Below, one piece after another: positions 6,998 to 15,514 of a stretch of DNA of 39,823 nt. Under the pieces are notes generated by a model that made no database searches, was not told the DNA's origin, and saw only the letters and a list, made by a program, of their open reading frames with translations. The number at the start of each line of letters is the position of its first letter. The first letter of the stretch is position 1. The stretch spans positions 1-39,823 of the forward strand of contig VYCM01000016.1 in assembly GCA_009843915.1 (NCBI GenBank), in the 5' to 3' direction. The translations under genes and the position numbers were made by a program. The stretch is from Acidimicrobiaceae bacterium. Lineage in GTDB: Bacteria > Actinomycetota > Acidimicrobiia > Acidimicrobiales > Aldehydirespiratoraceae.

Positions 6998-7884
6998 CCG
7001 GCCAGCTTCAAGAGGCTCTCCTCCTCGGCCGCACGCATCTCTGACCGCCGGCGATTCTCGGCCTGACCCTCGGGGCAGCGTTCGACGTACGGGCAGTAGC
7101 CGCACAGCGGCCCGGGCTGGGCCGAGAAGTCATCGGCGTGGCAGGCGTCGCCGATAGCGCCCCAGGTGGACTTCAACTGCTCGACAGTGCCCTCAAGTTC
7201 AACGGGGGTCACGGCTGTAGCCACGATCTTCTGGCCCAGATACAGCAACTGCGCCCTCACCGGCTGCTCGCCCGTCTCCGCAGCGACGGCGGCCGCGTAG
7301 AGCAACACCTGCTGGAGTCGACTGGGCGCGTATCGCGGTGTGGGGGCCCGGCCCGACTTGTAGTCGCTGATCACGAGACCGTCCGGCTCCGATTCGACTC
7401 GGTCCACGACGCCCCGGAAGGGCACTCCGTCCAGCGTCACGGACAGTTGCTGCTCCGTGGCTTGCACATCCACGCCGGACGGGTCCTCAAGCTCCCACAG
7501 CCCCTCAATCGCCCGCCAGGCCTTCCAGCGGAAGTCCAGTGCCTGCTCGTCGTCGAGTTCCAGGTCGCGGTAGTCGTCGCTGCCCGACATCTCGGGCCAG
7601 GATTCACGCGCAATCCGGCGAGCGTCGTCCTTTGTCCGCCGGCCCGGGTGCCGCTGCATGAGGTGCTCGAGCACCCGATGGGCGAACGTGCCGACCAGGG
7701 CGTCCTCGCCCGGCGGATCGGGCAGTCGGTCCACGTAGCGGAATCGCCAGCGGCGGGGGCACTGCTCGAACGTCGCCGCACCCGACGGTGAGAGCCTCTC
7801 GGGCGGGCTCGGCCGACCGTCATCGCCGACCGCTCCGACGCCCGCCGGGTCGAGCATGTCGGCCGGATCGAATTCGAGCTGCAT
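6994..7884 (-). CDS. RecB-family PD-(D/E)XK nuclease with Fe-S cluster motif
   Basis: A 296-residue stand-alone nuclease domain of the RecB/AddB/Cas4 type. The order is LSPSGAATFEQCPRRW (Cys42), a conserved helix with His70 in GTFAHRVLEH, the catalytic strand pair RGVVDRVE (Asp161) and VISDYKSG (Asp174, Lys176), QQVLLYAAAV (Gln192), and a C-terminal cluster Cys261-x2-Cys264-x5-Cys270. With Cys42 these four cysteines match the 4Fe-4S arrangement of AddB and Cas4 nucleases. No helicase or cas genes are nearby, so this belongs to the frequent actinobacterial solitary RecB-like exonucleases, whose substrate is presumably DNA ends. The ATG at 7884 starts MQLEFDPADML. Confidence 0.85.
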   Translation of the reverse strand: MQLEFDPADMLDPAGVGAVGDDGRPSPPERLSPSGAATFEQCPRRWRFRYVDRLPDPPGEDALVGTFAHRVLEHLMQRHPGRRTKDDARRIARESWPEMSGSDDYRDLELDDEQALDFRWKAWRAIEGLWELEDPSGVDVQATEQQLSVTLDGVPFRGVVDRVESEPDGLVISDYKSGRAPTPRYAPSRLQQVLLYAAAVAAETGEQPVRAQLLYLGQKIVATAVTPVELEGTVEQLKSTWGAIGDACHADDFSAQPGPLCGYCPYVERCPEGQAENRRRSEMRAAEEESLLKLAG

Positions 7885-7957
7885 GCCGCCGTTCTAGTTG
7901 ATGGGTGAGACAGCAGCACGGATGCGCAAGCCACAGACCGGAGCGGGCGCGCCGCTC

Positions 7958-10159
7958 CTAGATGTCGAGGGTCGCCTCGTCCACCAGGGAGGAGTTCTCG
8001 ACCAGGTAGTCGCGTCGCACCGCCACGTCGCTGCCCATCAGAACGTCGAACATCTCGGCCGCGGCGTCGGCCTGCTGGGCATCGGCCATGGTGAGGCGGC
8101 GCAGGGTACGGGTGTCGGGATCGAGCGCGCAGTGCCGGAGCTCGTCGGTGTTCATCTCCCCCAACCCCTTGAAGCGCTGCCATTTCACGTTCTCGGGCCT
8201 GCGCTTGCCCCGGCAGAGGTCGCCGGTGATGCGGTCGCGCTCCTCGTCGGAATAGGCCCGGTAGGTCCGGTCCCCGACCCTTGCGGTGTACAGCGGCGGC
8301 TGGGCCGAGAAGACGCGGCCCTGAACGAGCATCTCCCGCATGTACCCGTGGATGAGGGTCAGCAGCAGGCAGCGGATATGGCTGCCGTCGACGTCGGCGT
8401 CGCACAGGATGACGATCCGGCCGTAGCGAGCGGCCTCGATGTCGAAGGCGTCGCCCGCGCCGGCGCCCATGGCAGTGAAGATCGCCTGCGCCTCGGCATT
8501 GTCGAGCACCTGCTTGGGGCTTGCCTTGGCCGCGTTCACGATCTTGCCCCGCAGTGGAAGGATCGCCATGAATTCCGAATCGCGGCCCCGCTTGGCCGGG
8601 CCCGCCGCCGAGTCGCCCTCCACCAGGATCAACTCGGCCTCCGGGCCGTGGACACGGCAGTCGGCCAGCTTGTCGGGCATGTTCGTGGAGCCGAGGCTCG
8701 CAGCCTTACGCCGGTTGTCGAGCATCTGCTTGGATGCAACCCGGTTGGCGACGGCGGTCGCAAGCTTGTCACCGAGCGCCTTGACCTGCGACCGGGGGCC
8801 GCCACCGGGCTCGAACCACTCTTTGAGCTGCTCATAGGTGATCCGAGCCACGATTCCCTCGATCGCGGGTGTGCCCAGCTCCTGCTTGGTCTGGCCCCGG
8901 AATTGCGGCTCACTGAAGCGGACCTTTACTGCGGCAACCAGCCCCTCCTGAACGTCGTCCTTGGTAGCACTGGTCTTGCCGTTCTTGTCCTGGCGGGCCA
9001 ACCGGGCCAACTTGCGGTTGTCTTTGAGCAGGACACTGTTGATTACTCGGGTTAGCGCCTTGTCGAACCCCGCAAGGTGGGTACCTCCCGCGGGCGTGGG
9101 GATGGTATTCACGAAAGACACGACTTGGGGGTCGTAGCCGGACACCCACCGCATCGCTATGTCGACTCTGCACTCCCGTTCGACTTCGGTGATCTTTCCC
9201 TCAACCGGAACCTTCTCCGTGAAAGTCTCGATCCCGTTCAGAGTGATTATGCCGGTCACCGGACCGCCCGGTGACCGCTCCTTAACGAAGTCCGAGAGCC
9301 CACCCCGACTCACGAAGTCGAACGGCTCGCTGTCGGAGTCGGCGCGGTTGTCTTGCAGCGTCATTCTCAGGCCGGGAACGAGGAAGCAGATCTGGCGGAA
9401 TCGCCTGCGGACCTCATTGGCGTCGATGCGGGCGTCGGGGTGAAAGAGCTCATAGTCAGGAAGGAACCTCACGCGTGTACCTGTGGCCTTGGAGCGCTTT
9501 CTCGTAGTTCGCAGCTCGCTTCCCTTGACGAAGCGCTTGCCATCAAAGAGGCCGGGCTTCTGGTTGTTGAAGCTCAACTCGTAGAGCATCCCGTCACGTT
9601 GCACGCTGACGTCAAGCCTGGTGGAGAGAGCATTGACTACGGCTGCTCCCACGCCGTGGAGCCCACCCGAAGCCTTGTAGACGCCTTCACTGAACTTCCC
9701 GCCCGCGTGCAGTTCGGAGAACACAACCTCCAATGCAGAAACGTCGCGCTTGGAGTGGGTGTCGACCGGTATGCCGCGACCGTTGTCGACCACCTCGACA
9801 AAATCGTTGCGATGCAGCGTCACGTCAACTCTGGTGGCACATTCAGCGGCAGCCTCGTCGACGGCGTTGTCCACGATCTCCCAGACCAGATGCATGAGTC
9901 CGTCAGAGCCGTTCCCGCCGATGTACATGGCTGGCCGCTTGCGAACCGCCTCCAAGCCTTCAAGCGTCTCGATGGAGTCGGCGTCGTAAGAGCCGTTAGA
10001 CACGGCGTCGGCAGCCGCCGTGTCCTGTCTTATCTGATCAGTGGCTGCCTCAGCATCGGTCGCCTCACTCGTGTAGTGATCGTCGCTTGGAGCGAGCGGC
10101 AGCTCATAGGCCTGGGGTGGAGCGGCACGAGAACCAGTGGGAGTCACGGTCGTCACCAC
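7958..10159 (-). CDS. parE: type IIA DNA topoisomerase subunit B (ParE/GyrB-like)
   Basis: A 733-residue ATPase subunit. The GHKL motifs are EIVDNAVDEA (94-103), DNGRGIP (125-131) and GGLHGVG (165-171). The TOPRIM domain has EGDSA (514-518) and DADVDGSH (587-594), and the C-terminus has QRFKGLGEMN. The sequence EGDSAAGPAKRGRDSEF, with Ala in place of the gyrase Gly-Ser run, is closer to actinobacterial ParE than to gyrase. An acidic, low-complexity extension of about 60 residues precedes the ATPase domain. It follows the A subunit with a 7-bp overlap; a second GTG 3 bp later would give the usual GTGA overlap. With subunit A it forms an A2B2 enzyme that passes duplex DNA through a double-strand break. 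A gyrase role cannot be fully excluded. Confidence 0.88.
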   Translation of the reverse strand: MVTTVTPTGSRAAPPQAYELPLAPSDDHYTSEATDAEAATDQIRQDTAAADAVSNGSYDADSIETLEGLEAVRKRPAMYIGGNGSDGLMHLVWEIVDNAVDEAAAECATRVDVTLHRNDFVEVVDNGRGIPVDTHSKRDVSALEVVFSELHAGGKFSEGVYKASGGLHGVGAAVVNALSTRLDVSVQRDGMLYELSFNNQKPGLFDGKRFVKGSELRTTRKRSKATGTRVRFLPDYELFHPDARIDANEVRRRFRQICFLVPGLRMTLQDNRADSDSEPFDFVSRGGLSDFVKERSPGGPVTGIITLNGIETFTEKVPVEGKITEVERECRVDIAMRWVSGYDPQVVSFVNTIPTPAGGTHLAGFDKALTRVINSVLLKDNRKLARLARQDKNGKTSATKDDVQEGLVAAVKVRFSEPQFRGQTKQELGTPAIEGIVARITYEQLKEWFEPGGGPRSQVKALGDKLATAVANRVASKQMLDNRRKAASLGSTNMPDKLADCRVHGPEAELILVEGDSAAGPAKRGRDSEFMAILPLRGKIVNAAKASPKQVLDNAEAQAIFTAMGAGAGDAFDIEAARYGRIVILCDADVDGSHIRCLLLTLIHGYMREMLVQGRVFSAQPPLYTARVGDRTYRAYSDEERDRITGDLCRGKRRPENVKWQRFKGLGEMNTDELRHCALDPDTRTLRRLTMADAQQADAAAEMFDVLMGSDVAVRRDYLVENSSLVDEATLDI

Positions 10160-12738
10160 CTTCCCGGAGCTATTGCATGCACTCGACGCTCTCCCCTAGT
10201 TGCCACTCGGTAGCGGGGCGTGGGCTGCTCCCGAAACGGCACGGGGACTGGATCTAGGCGGCGGGGATTGTCGTCTCGACCCATCAGCGCAAGCATTCCC
10301 GTGTCTGCTCCTACGGCCGCGAAGGTCACTGCCTCTCCTGTTGCGAGCTTTATGGCGAACACACCCTGGCTCCCCCGACCCTGTGTCGGTAGTTCGGCGC
10401 AGTAGGTGGACTTCGCCCCGCCCGAGGAGGTGGCCTGAACCAGTACGGCATCGCCCAACACAGCCCCGGCGCCGACTGCGACAGCCTTGTCCACGAGCTT
10501 CATGCCAGCCACGCCCGGTCCTCCTGGTCTCCGGATTCGCACTGAAGACGACGACATGCGGAGCGCCCTTCCGTCGTCCGCCGCGATCACGATGTCAACC
10601 TCCTCTGGCGCCATGAAGGCGGCGATCACACGGTCGTCAGGCTCTACCGTGACCAACTGCGAGCCGGGACTCACCCGCAGTACTTCGTCGGTCGAGAGCC
10701 TTCCGACGGCACCGCGCGACGTGACAAGAACCAACATGTCGTCGGAAGCAGCGACGAGAGACAGGATCCGCTCGTTGGGACGAAGCCCGAGGGCCGCGCT
10801 TGCATCGGATCCACGTCTGCGGTTGCTAGCTTCTGCAACTGCTCCGCCGAGCATCGCGAATGCCCGACCCTCTGAGGTGACTGCCGAGAAATGCGAAGCT
10901 GTGGAGGCGGTGACGCGGGATGAGATCAGGTCATGGCGACCGGGCACTCCGCGGCGACTGCCGGTCAGGGGCATCCGTCCCAGGTTGCCGCTTGTCGACA
11001 AGGTCACCACACAGGGAACATCACGCCCTACAGGAGCACCCGTGACCGCCGCTGCAACCGCGCCAACAGCTGCGTCACCCTCAGCCGCGAACTCGTCGTT
11101 AACCAAAGCTGCATCAATCACTTGAGCCCGTCTCGAACGACCGTGATCTTCAACGATGCGACGAAGCTCCCGGCGCACGATGTTGCGCCTTCTGCGATCG
11201 CTGCCGAGTATCCCCCGGTAGTCGTCGATGTCAGAGCGAAGGCCGGCTTCTTCCTCCTCCAGCTTGCGCTGCTCAAGTGCAGTTAGCCGCCGCAGCTCCA
11301 TGTTGAGTATGTGAGAAGCCTGGACGTCGGTGAGACCGAAGCGGGCCTTCAGTTGCGAGTGGGCCTCGGCGGCATCGCTGCACCGGCGTATCAAGGCCAC
11401 AACCTCGTCGATGTCGTTGAGGGCGACAAGGAGTCCGATAACGATTTCCAGTCGATGCTCAGCCCGCTGCAAGCGGTGACGAGTGCGCCGCGCGATCACT
11501 CCGAGACGATGAACGACGTAGTGCTCGCAAAGCTCACGAAGCCCGACGGTGGTGGGGACGCCGTCAACCAGCACCACGTTGTTGACGCTGAGGGTCTCTT
11601 CCAGAGGCGTGAGCCGATAGAGCTCGGACAACACGGCCGAGGGCTCGGCGTCTGGCTTGAGGTCGACTTGGAGACGCAGCCCCGCCAAGTCGGTCAGGTC
11701 GGTGACACCGGCCACTCCGGGTAGGCGATCAGCGTTGACAAGCTCGGCGATCTTGGATACGACGCGCTCGGGACCCACGAGATGCGGCAGCTCGGTGACG
11801 ATGATCGCCTTCCGGCGCCGCGTCACCTGCTCAATCCCAGTTCGGGCCCGCACCCGGACTGAGCCGCGACCTGTTTCGTATGCCCGCCGGAGGCCGTCAT
11901 CAGCCAATACGATCCCGCCGCCTGGGAAGTCGGGCCCTGGCACGACTGCCAACAACTCGTCCGTGGTAGGTCGGGGATTCCTGCGGCTCTTGCGCCTTCC
12001 GCTCACAGCTGACCCTGGGCCAGACGTCCGTTCGTCACTGCCCGCCACCAGCGAGGGCTGCTTGCTCATCACCAGCTCAATGGCCTCGCCTATCTCGGTT
12101 AGGTTGTGGGGCAGCATGTTGGTGGCCATTCCGACGGCTATGCCAGCGGTGCCGTTGATCAGCAGATTCGGCAGGGCAGCGGGCATTACGACGGGCTCGG
12201 TGTCTTCTCCGTCGTAAGTCGGTCGGAAGTCGACAGTGTCCTCGTCAAGTTCGCCAACCGTGTCCATCGCCGCATCGGTGAGGCGGCACTCGGTGTACCG
12301 GGCCGCAGCGGGTGGGTCGTCAAGGCTCCCGAAGTTCCCTTGTGGATCCACCAGCGTGACCATGCGGCTGAAGTCCTGGCCCATTCGCACGAGCGTGTCG
12401 TAGATCGCGGCGTCGCCATGGGGGTGGTAGCGGCCCATCGTGTCGCCCACGACACGGGCTGCTTTGCGGTAGGGCGTGCCTGGACGCAGGCCCATCTGAA
12501 GCATCGAGTAGAGAACGCGGCGCTGAACTGGCTTGAGGCCATCACGTACGTCTGGAATGGCCCTGGAGGTAATCACCGACAGCGCATACGCGAGGAACGA
12601 GTCGCTCATCTCCTCGGCTACCGGAATGTCCTCCACATGGTGGGCCGGTACAGGGTCAAGCGTTGCGGTAGTCAGTTGCTGTTGAGGTGACACAGTCGTC
12701 TCCAGGCTCTGCTTCTCTTGAGGCTTCTTGTGCTCCAT
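10153..12738 (-). CDS. parC: type IIA DNA topoisomerase subunit A (ParC/GyrA-like)
   Basis: An 861-residue breakage-reunion subunit. The N-terminal block runs from SFLAYALSVITSRAIPDVRD (48-67) through YHPHGDAAIYDTLVRM (104-119) to RYTECRLT with catalytic Tyr148. The C-terminal half has repeated beta-pinwheel blades. The GyrA box (Q-R-R-G-G-R-G) needed for supercoiling is not found; the nearest match is SRRGVPGRH. This favours topoisomerase IV over gyrase. Ala110 occupies the position of E. coli GyrA Ser83 in the quinolone-binding region, while Asp114 matches Asp87. A Ser/Arg/Pro-rich insertion (about 232-259) looks like a disordered loop. It lies upstream of parE in one operon, the reverse of the common B-then-A order. 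Confidence 0.88.
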   Translation of the reverse strand: MEHKKPQEKQSLETTVSPQQQLTTATLDPVPAHHVEDIPVAEEMSDSFLAYALSVITSRAIPDVRDGLKPVQRRVLYSMLQMGLRPGTPYRKAARVVGDTMGRYHPHGDAAIYDTLVRMGQDFSRMVTLVDPQGNFGSLDDPPAAARYTECRLTDAAMDTVGELDEDTVDFRPTYDGEDTEPVVMPAALPNLLINGTAGIAVGMATNMLPHNLTEIGEAIELVMSKQPSLVAGSDERTSGPGSAVSGRRKSRRNPRPTTDELLAVVPGPDFPGGGIVLADDGLRRAYETGRGSVRVRARTGIEQVTRRRKAIIVTELPHLVGPERVVSKIAELVNADRLPGVAGVTDLTDLAGLRLQVDLKPDAEPSAVLSELYRLTPLEETLSVNNVVLVDGVPTTVGLRELCEHYVVHRLGVIARRTRHRLQRAEHRLEIVIGLLVALNDIDEVVALIRRCSDAAEAHSQLKARFGLTDVQASHILNMELRRLTALEQRKLEEEEAGLRSDIDDYRGILGSDRRRRNIVRRELRRIVEDHGRSRRAQVIDAALVNDEFAAEGDAAVGAVAAAVTGAPVGRDVPCVVTLSTSGNLGRMPLTGSRRGVPGRHDLISSRVTASTASHFSAVTSEGRAFAMLGGAVAEASNRRRGSDASAALGLRPNERILSLVAASDDMLVLVTSRGAVGRLSTDEVLRVSPGSQLVTVEPDDRVIAAFMAPEEVDIVIAADDGRALRMSSSSVRIRRPGGPGVAGMKLVDKAVAVGAGAVLGDAVLVQATSSGGAKSTYCAELPTQGRGSQGVFAIKLATGEAVTFAAVGADTGMLALMGRDDNPRRLDPVPVPFREQPTPRYRVATRGERRVHAIAPGRW

Positions 12739-12818
12739 ACGCCGCCGCGGGCTATATCCGACCGGGATCTCGCTGCGGCTTACTGATGGGATCGAAGGTA
12801 GCGGCTGACGTGCCGCGA

Positions 12819-14267
12819 CTAGGTGATCCCAGGGCCGCTGGCCGGCGTATATCTGGTGCTCGGCGAAGGCGGGGCACGCCCGACCGCGGCACCGTTGAGA
12901 TCCGCAGTCGCGATCGGCGGATCACAGCTGGCCAGGTCGCCTGTGCTCGCGCCGCCGGGCAGACTTCGAAGCCGCGTGGCCCAAGTGATGACCCCATAGG
13001 AGTCGACCTTACGTACGAGCCGACGGTGAGTCCTGTGAAGCCACAGGTGGCAGCTGCTGCAGAGGGCGACCAGATTCTCGACGTCGGTCGGTCCCCAATC
13101 CTCGTCCCACTCATCTGCATGATGGAGCCGGCAGCGATGCATCGGAGCCCGGCACAGCACGCAACCGCGGTCCCGCAGAGCGACCGCTACATACTGGGCA
13201 GTATTGGCCAAACGCTTCATGCGCCCCAGCCACAAGGGTTGGCCGTCCCCGCCAAAGATGGCGCTGACTAGCCGGTCATCGGGCGAGATGCTGTCGAGCA
13301 CCGTTGGGGGAACCGGACCCACGCCGATGATCTCGCAGGATCCGTCACGGTCCGTGCCGTCTACAAGCCCCACAGTCACCGCGATGATCCGCCCCGTCGG
13401 CAAGCGCCGCGAGCCCCGCGGGCCGTCGTCAGCCGGGAGGGGCTCGTGTGTCAGAGCGTCCAACCCGGTACACAGTTCGAAGATGGCGTCCATCGTCCGC
13501 TGGCCGTTGTTGCGCACCGCATCGGGGGTCCCGTCTCGGCCGCCGTCCTTGCGCCACAGGTAGTCCTTGCGCTCGTCCACCGCCTGCTCCAGCACGCCGA
13601 AACTGGCCGGGTCCATCTCGCCCTTGAGCACTCCCATGCCGTCGCTGCCTACAAACACGTCAGCCTTGCGGCTGTTCCGCTGAGCCTTGAGCAAGTCGCC
13701 GCCCGCTGACGGGTCGTGGCGTTGCGCAAACCTCTTGGCCACCCGGCCGAATGTCCCAGAGTCTCGGGTAGCAGCCTGGTGCAGCAACTCATCCGAGCCG
13801 TCCACGACGGATGCCCCGCACTGCTTGGCCGCAGACCCCAGAGAGAACACGCTCGCTAGAGACAGCTCGCCACAATCCACCAGCCGGCCAACATTGGGCA
13901 TCTCCTCAATCTGGCGCGCCGCCTGGGTCACACGCTTGGCCGAACTCCCCGACAGCTTCGCTCCACCGACTAGAGCCTCACGCGCCGAGCCAGCCCGCAG
14001 CGCCTCCAGCCCGCTCACAGCTCGCAGTGTCAGCGCATCCGCCAGAGCCTTCAGCCGCCCGGCTCCGCACACGACCTGGCTCAACTCGTCCTCGGCCAAA
14101 CCCTCCAACGACACCGACCGCAGCGCAGACTCGGCCAGTGCGAGCAGGTCCGAGACAGACGGTTCGCAGGTGGTTCCGCTTCCGTTGCTCGGACCGTGGG
14201 TTTGAAGAGTGCCCTGTCCAGTCCCGCGGAACTCCGCTTCCACATCAAGAACGCTTGTTCGTTTCAT
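12819..14267 (-). CDS. DUF222 / HNH endonuclease domain protein
   Basis: A 482-residue protein of the DUF222 (13E12-type) family that is multiplied in actinobacterial genomes. A long helical DUF222 region (about 60-330) is followed by an HNH nuclease fold. The zinc-binding pair is Cys369-x2-Cys372 and Cys403-x2-Cys406, with His383, Asn398 and His411 as the HNH core (LHHADEW, ENLVALCSSCH). The remaining C-terminal tail is Pro/Ser-rich. The ATG at 14267 begins MKRTSVLDVEAEF and is preceded by TAATGT 7 nt upstream without a ribosome binding site. The cellular role is unknown; mobile-element or DNA-processing functions have been proposed for the family. It is co-directional with parC, 80 bp ahead. 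Confidence 0.85.
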   Translation of the reverse strand: MKRTSVLDVEAEFRGTGQGTLQTHGPSNGSGTTCEPSVSDLLALAESALRSVSLEGLAEDELSQVVCGAGRLKALADALTLRAVSGLEALRAGSAREALVGGAKLSGSSAKRVTQAARQIEEMPNVGRLVDCGELSLASVFSLGSAAKQCGASVVDGSDELLHQAATRDSGTFGRVAKRFAQRHDPSAGGDLLKAQRNSRKADVFVGSDGMGVLKGEMDPASFGVLEQAVDERKDYLWRKDGGRDGTPDAVRNNGQRTMDAIFELCTGLDALTHEPLPADDGPRGSRRLPTGRIIAVTVGLVDGTDRDGSCEIIGVGPVPPTVLDSISPDDRLVSAIFGGDGQPLWLGRMKRLANTAQYVAVALRDRGCVLCRAPMHRCRLHHADEWDEDWGPTDVENLVALCSSCHLWLHRTHRRLVRKVDSYGVITWATRLRSLPGGASTGDLASCDPPIATADLNGAAVGRAPPSPSTRYTPASGPGIT

Positions 14268-14625
14268 GCTCACTACATTACGCACCCCCTGTGACAACAC
14301 TTCTTGAAAATGCATAAAATATGGATGAAGGGGCCAATGCTTGCAGTCATCCCGCAGCGCGCGTGGGCCGGATGTGCTGGCGCGGTGACCGGCAGAGGTC
14401 AAACGCATGCGTCGGTTCAGGCGACTCAACCCCCGACGCGCCACCCGGACCGGCACTTTCGACCACCTCTTCGGCCGCTCGCTTGCGACTTGGATGAGCG
14501 GGCCGCACCCATCGACCGCGACGCCTGCAACTCCGACGATGCCGCGCAACTGCTTCCCCAGTGCTTCGAGAGTGCTGCGCCTGTTGCTTCCCGTTCAGCT
14601 ATTGCAATCGCTATTCTGGGTGATC
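14268..14625. other. 358-bp divergent intergenic region
   Basis: This stretch separates the HNH gene (reverse) from the GHKL ATPase gene (forward). Its left end is AT-rich compared with the rest of the window and carries the HNH promoter hexamer TAATGT (14275-14280, reverse strand). Its right end carries TATTCT (14612-14617), 8 nt before the GTG at 14626. I see no convincing gene or RNA in the middle; the short open frames there have no ribosome binding site or recognisable sequence. Confidence 0.5.
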
Positions 14626-15471
14626 GTGCGCGGTGACAAGCCATATGGGGAGATGCAGCTGGAGTTCCCGCACAACAACGGAGGCGAGGCGGGCTTTGCG
14701 TCACCTCATGTGAACCGCGAGTCGGTCACGGAAGAAGTCGTTGTCCGGGAGTTGTTGCAGAACGCCCTAGACGCCTCGCCGGGCGCTGGGCCAGTGAGAG
14801 TCGAGTTCTCTCATCAGAGCATCCCTACGCAGCAACTGCCCCTCATCAAAGACTACACGGCCGCCTTCAATGCGGCCCGGAAGCACAGGCTCCACAAGGT
14901 GGATAGCCCTGCGGAGCGGCAGGCGATCGACCGAATCCGGAGCTGCCTGCAATCTGCTAGCCGCACGACTTCGGTGCTGGCCTGCATCGACCGAGGACGG
15001 GGCATCGACTCAACGGCATTGAAGCACCTGTACAACACGGGCGATACGACAAAGCGCTCAGGCCGAGGATCCGTTGGTCTTGGACACCTCACGGCCTTCG
15101 CGGCGAGTGATCTTCGTTATGTCCTGTACGCGGGTCGAAACACGTCGGGCAGTGAGACTTTTGGAGGGCACGCGATATTGGCGACAAGCAGCAACCAAGG
15201 AATGCAGCGCGACGCCCATGGCTATATCCGAGGTGCCCAAGAGATGCAGGGCAGCCCAGCATCGCAGGCTCTTGGATCCTCAGAAGTCCCTGACCTCGTA
15301 CGGTCATGGCTGCCGAACCATGGCGCTGCGGGGTCCGTAGTCGCCATATTGGGATATGGACCAACCGCACGCGCTGTGCGCGGCAGCTTCGAAGACAGAG
15401 TGCTGGCCGCCGCAGCCAAGAGCTTCGTGGTGGCTGTTCATCAGGGCCAACTCACCGTTGGGGAGTTATAG
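14626..15471 (+). pseudogene. GHKL (MORC/HSP90-like) ATPase, 3'-truncated by the transposon
   Basis: An open frame of 281 residues containing a complete Bergerat ATP-binding fold but little else. The N box is ELLQNALDAS, the G1 box is CIDRGRGID and the G2 box is GSVGLGHLTAF. The protein continues to FVVAVHQGQLTV and then runs into the terminal repeat of the inserted element, which supplies the last codons and a stop. Full-length relatives have a second domain and more, so at least half of the gene is missing, and no continuation is found on the far side of the element. GTG 14626 is chosen because TATTCT lies 8 nt before it; ATG 14653 (after GGGGAG) is the alternative. Some MORC/MutL-like bacterial ATPases belong to restriction-type defence islands, but that role here is only a possibility. 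Confidence 0.7.
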
Positions 15472-15482
15472 ACTTGACTTGA
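15459..15482 (+). repeat. left terminal inverted repeat of the transposon
   Basis: 24 bp identical to the reverse complement of 18050-18073. It begins TGGGGAGTTATAG and ends with two overlapping TTGAC units; the second becomes the -35 box of the transposase promoter. Confidence 0.92.
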
Positions 15483-15507
15483 CAATCGGGGTGGGCTACG
15501 GTACACT
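15479..15507 (+). promoter_or_regulatory. transposase promoter TTGACA-N17-TACACT
   Basis: A consensus -35 box TTGACA (15479-15484), exactly 17 bp of spacer and TACACT (15502-15507). The start codon follows 7 nt later, so transcription should begin at or next to the A of the ATG and give a leaderless mRNA. The -35 box overlaps the inner end of the left terminal repeat, so transposase binding there could repress its own gene (inference). Confidence 0.75.
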
Positions 15508-15514
15508 GGTGGAC

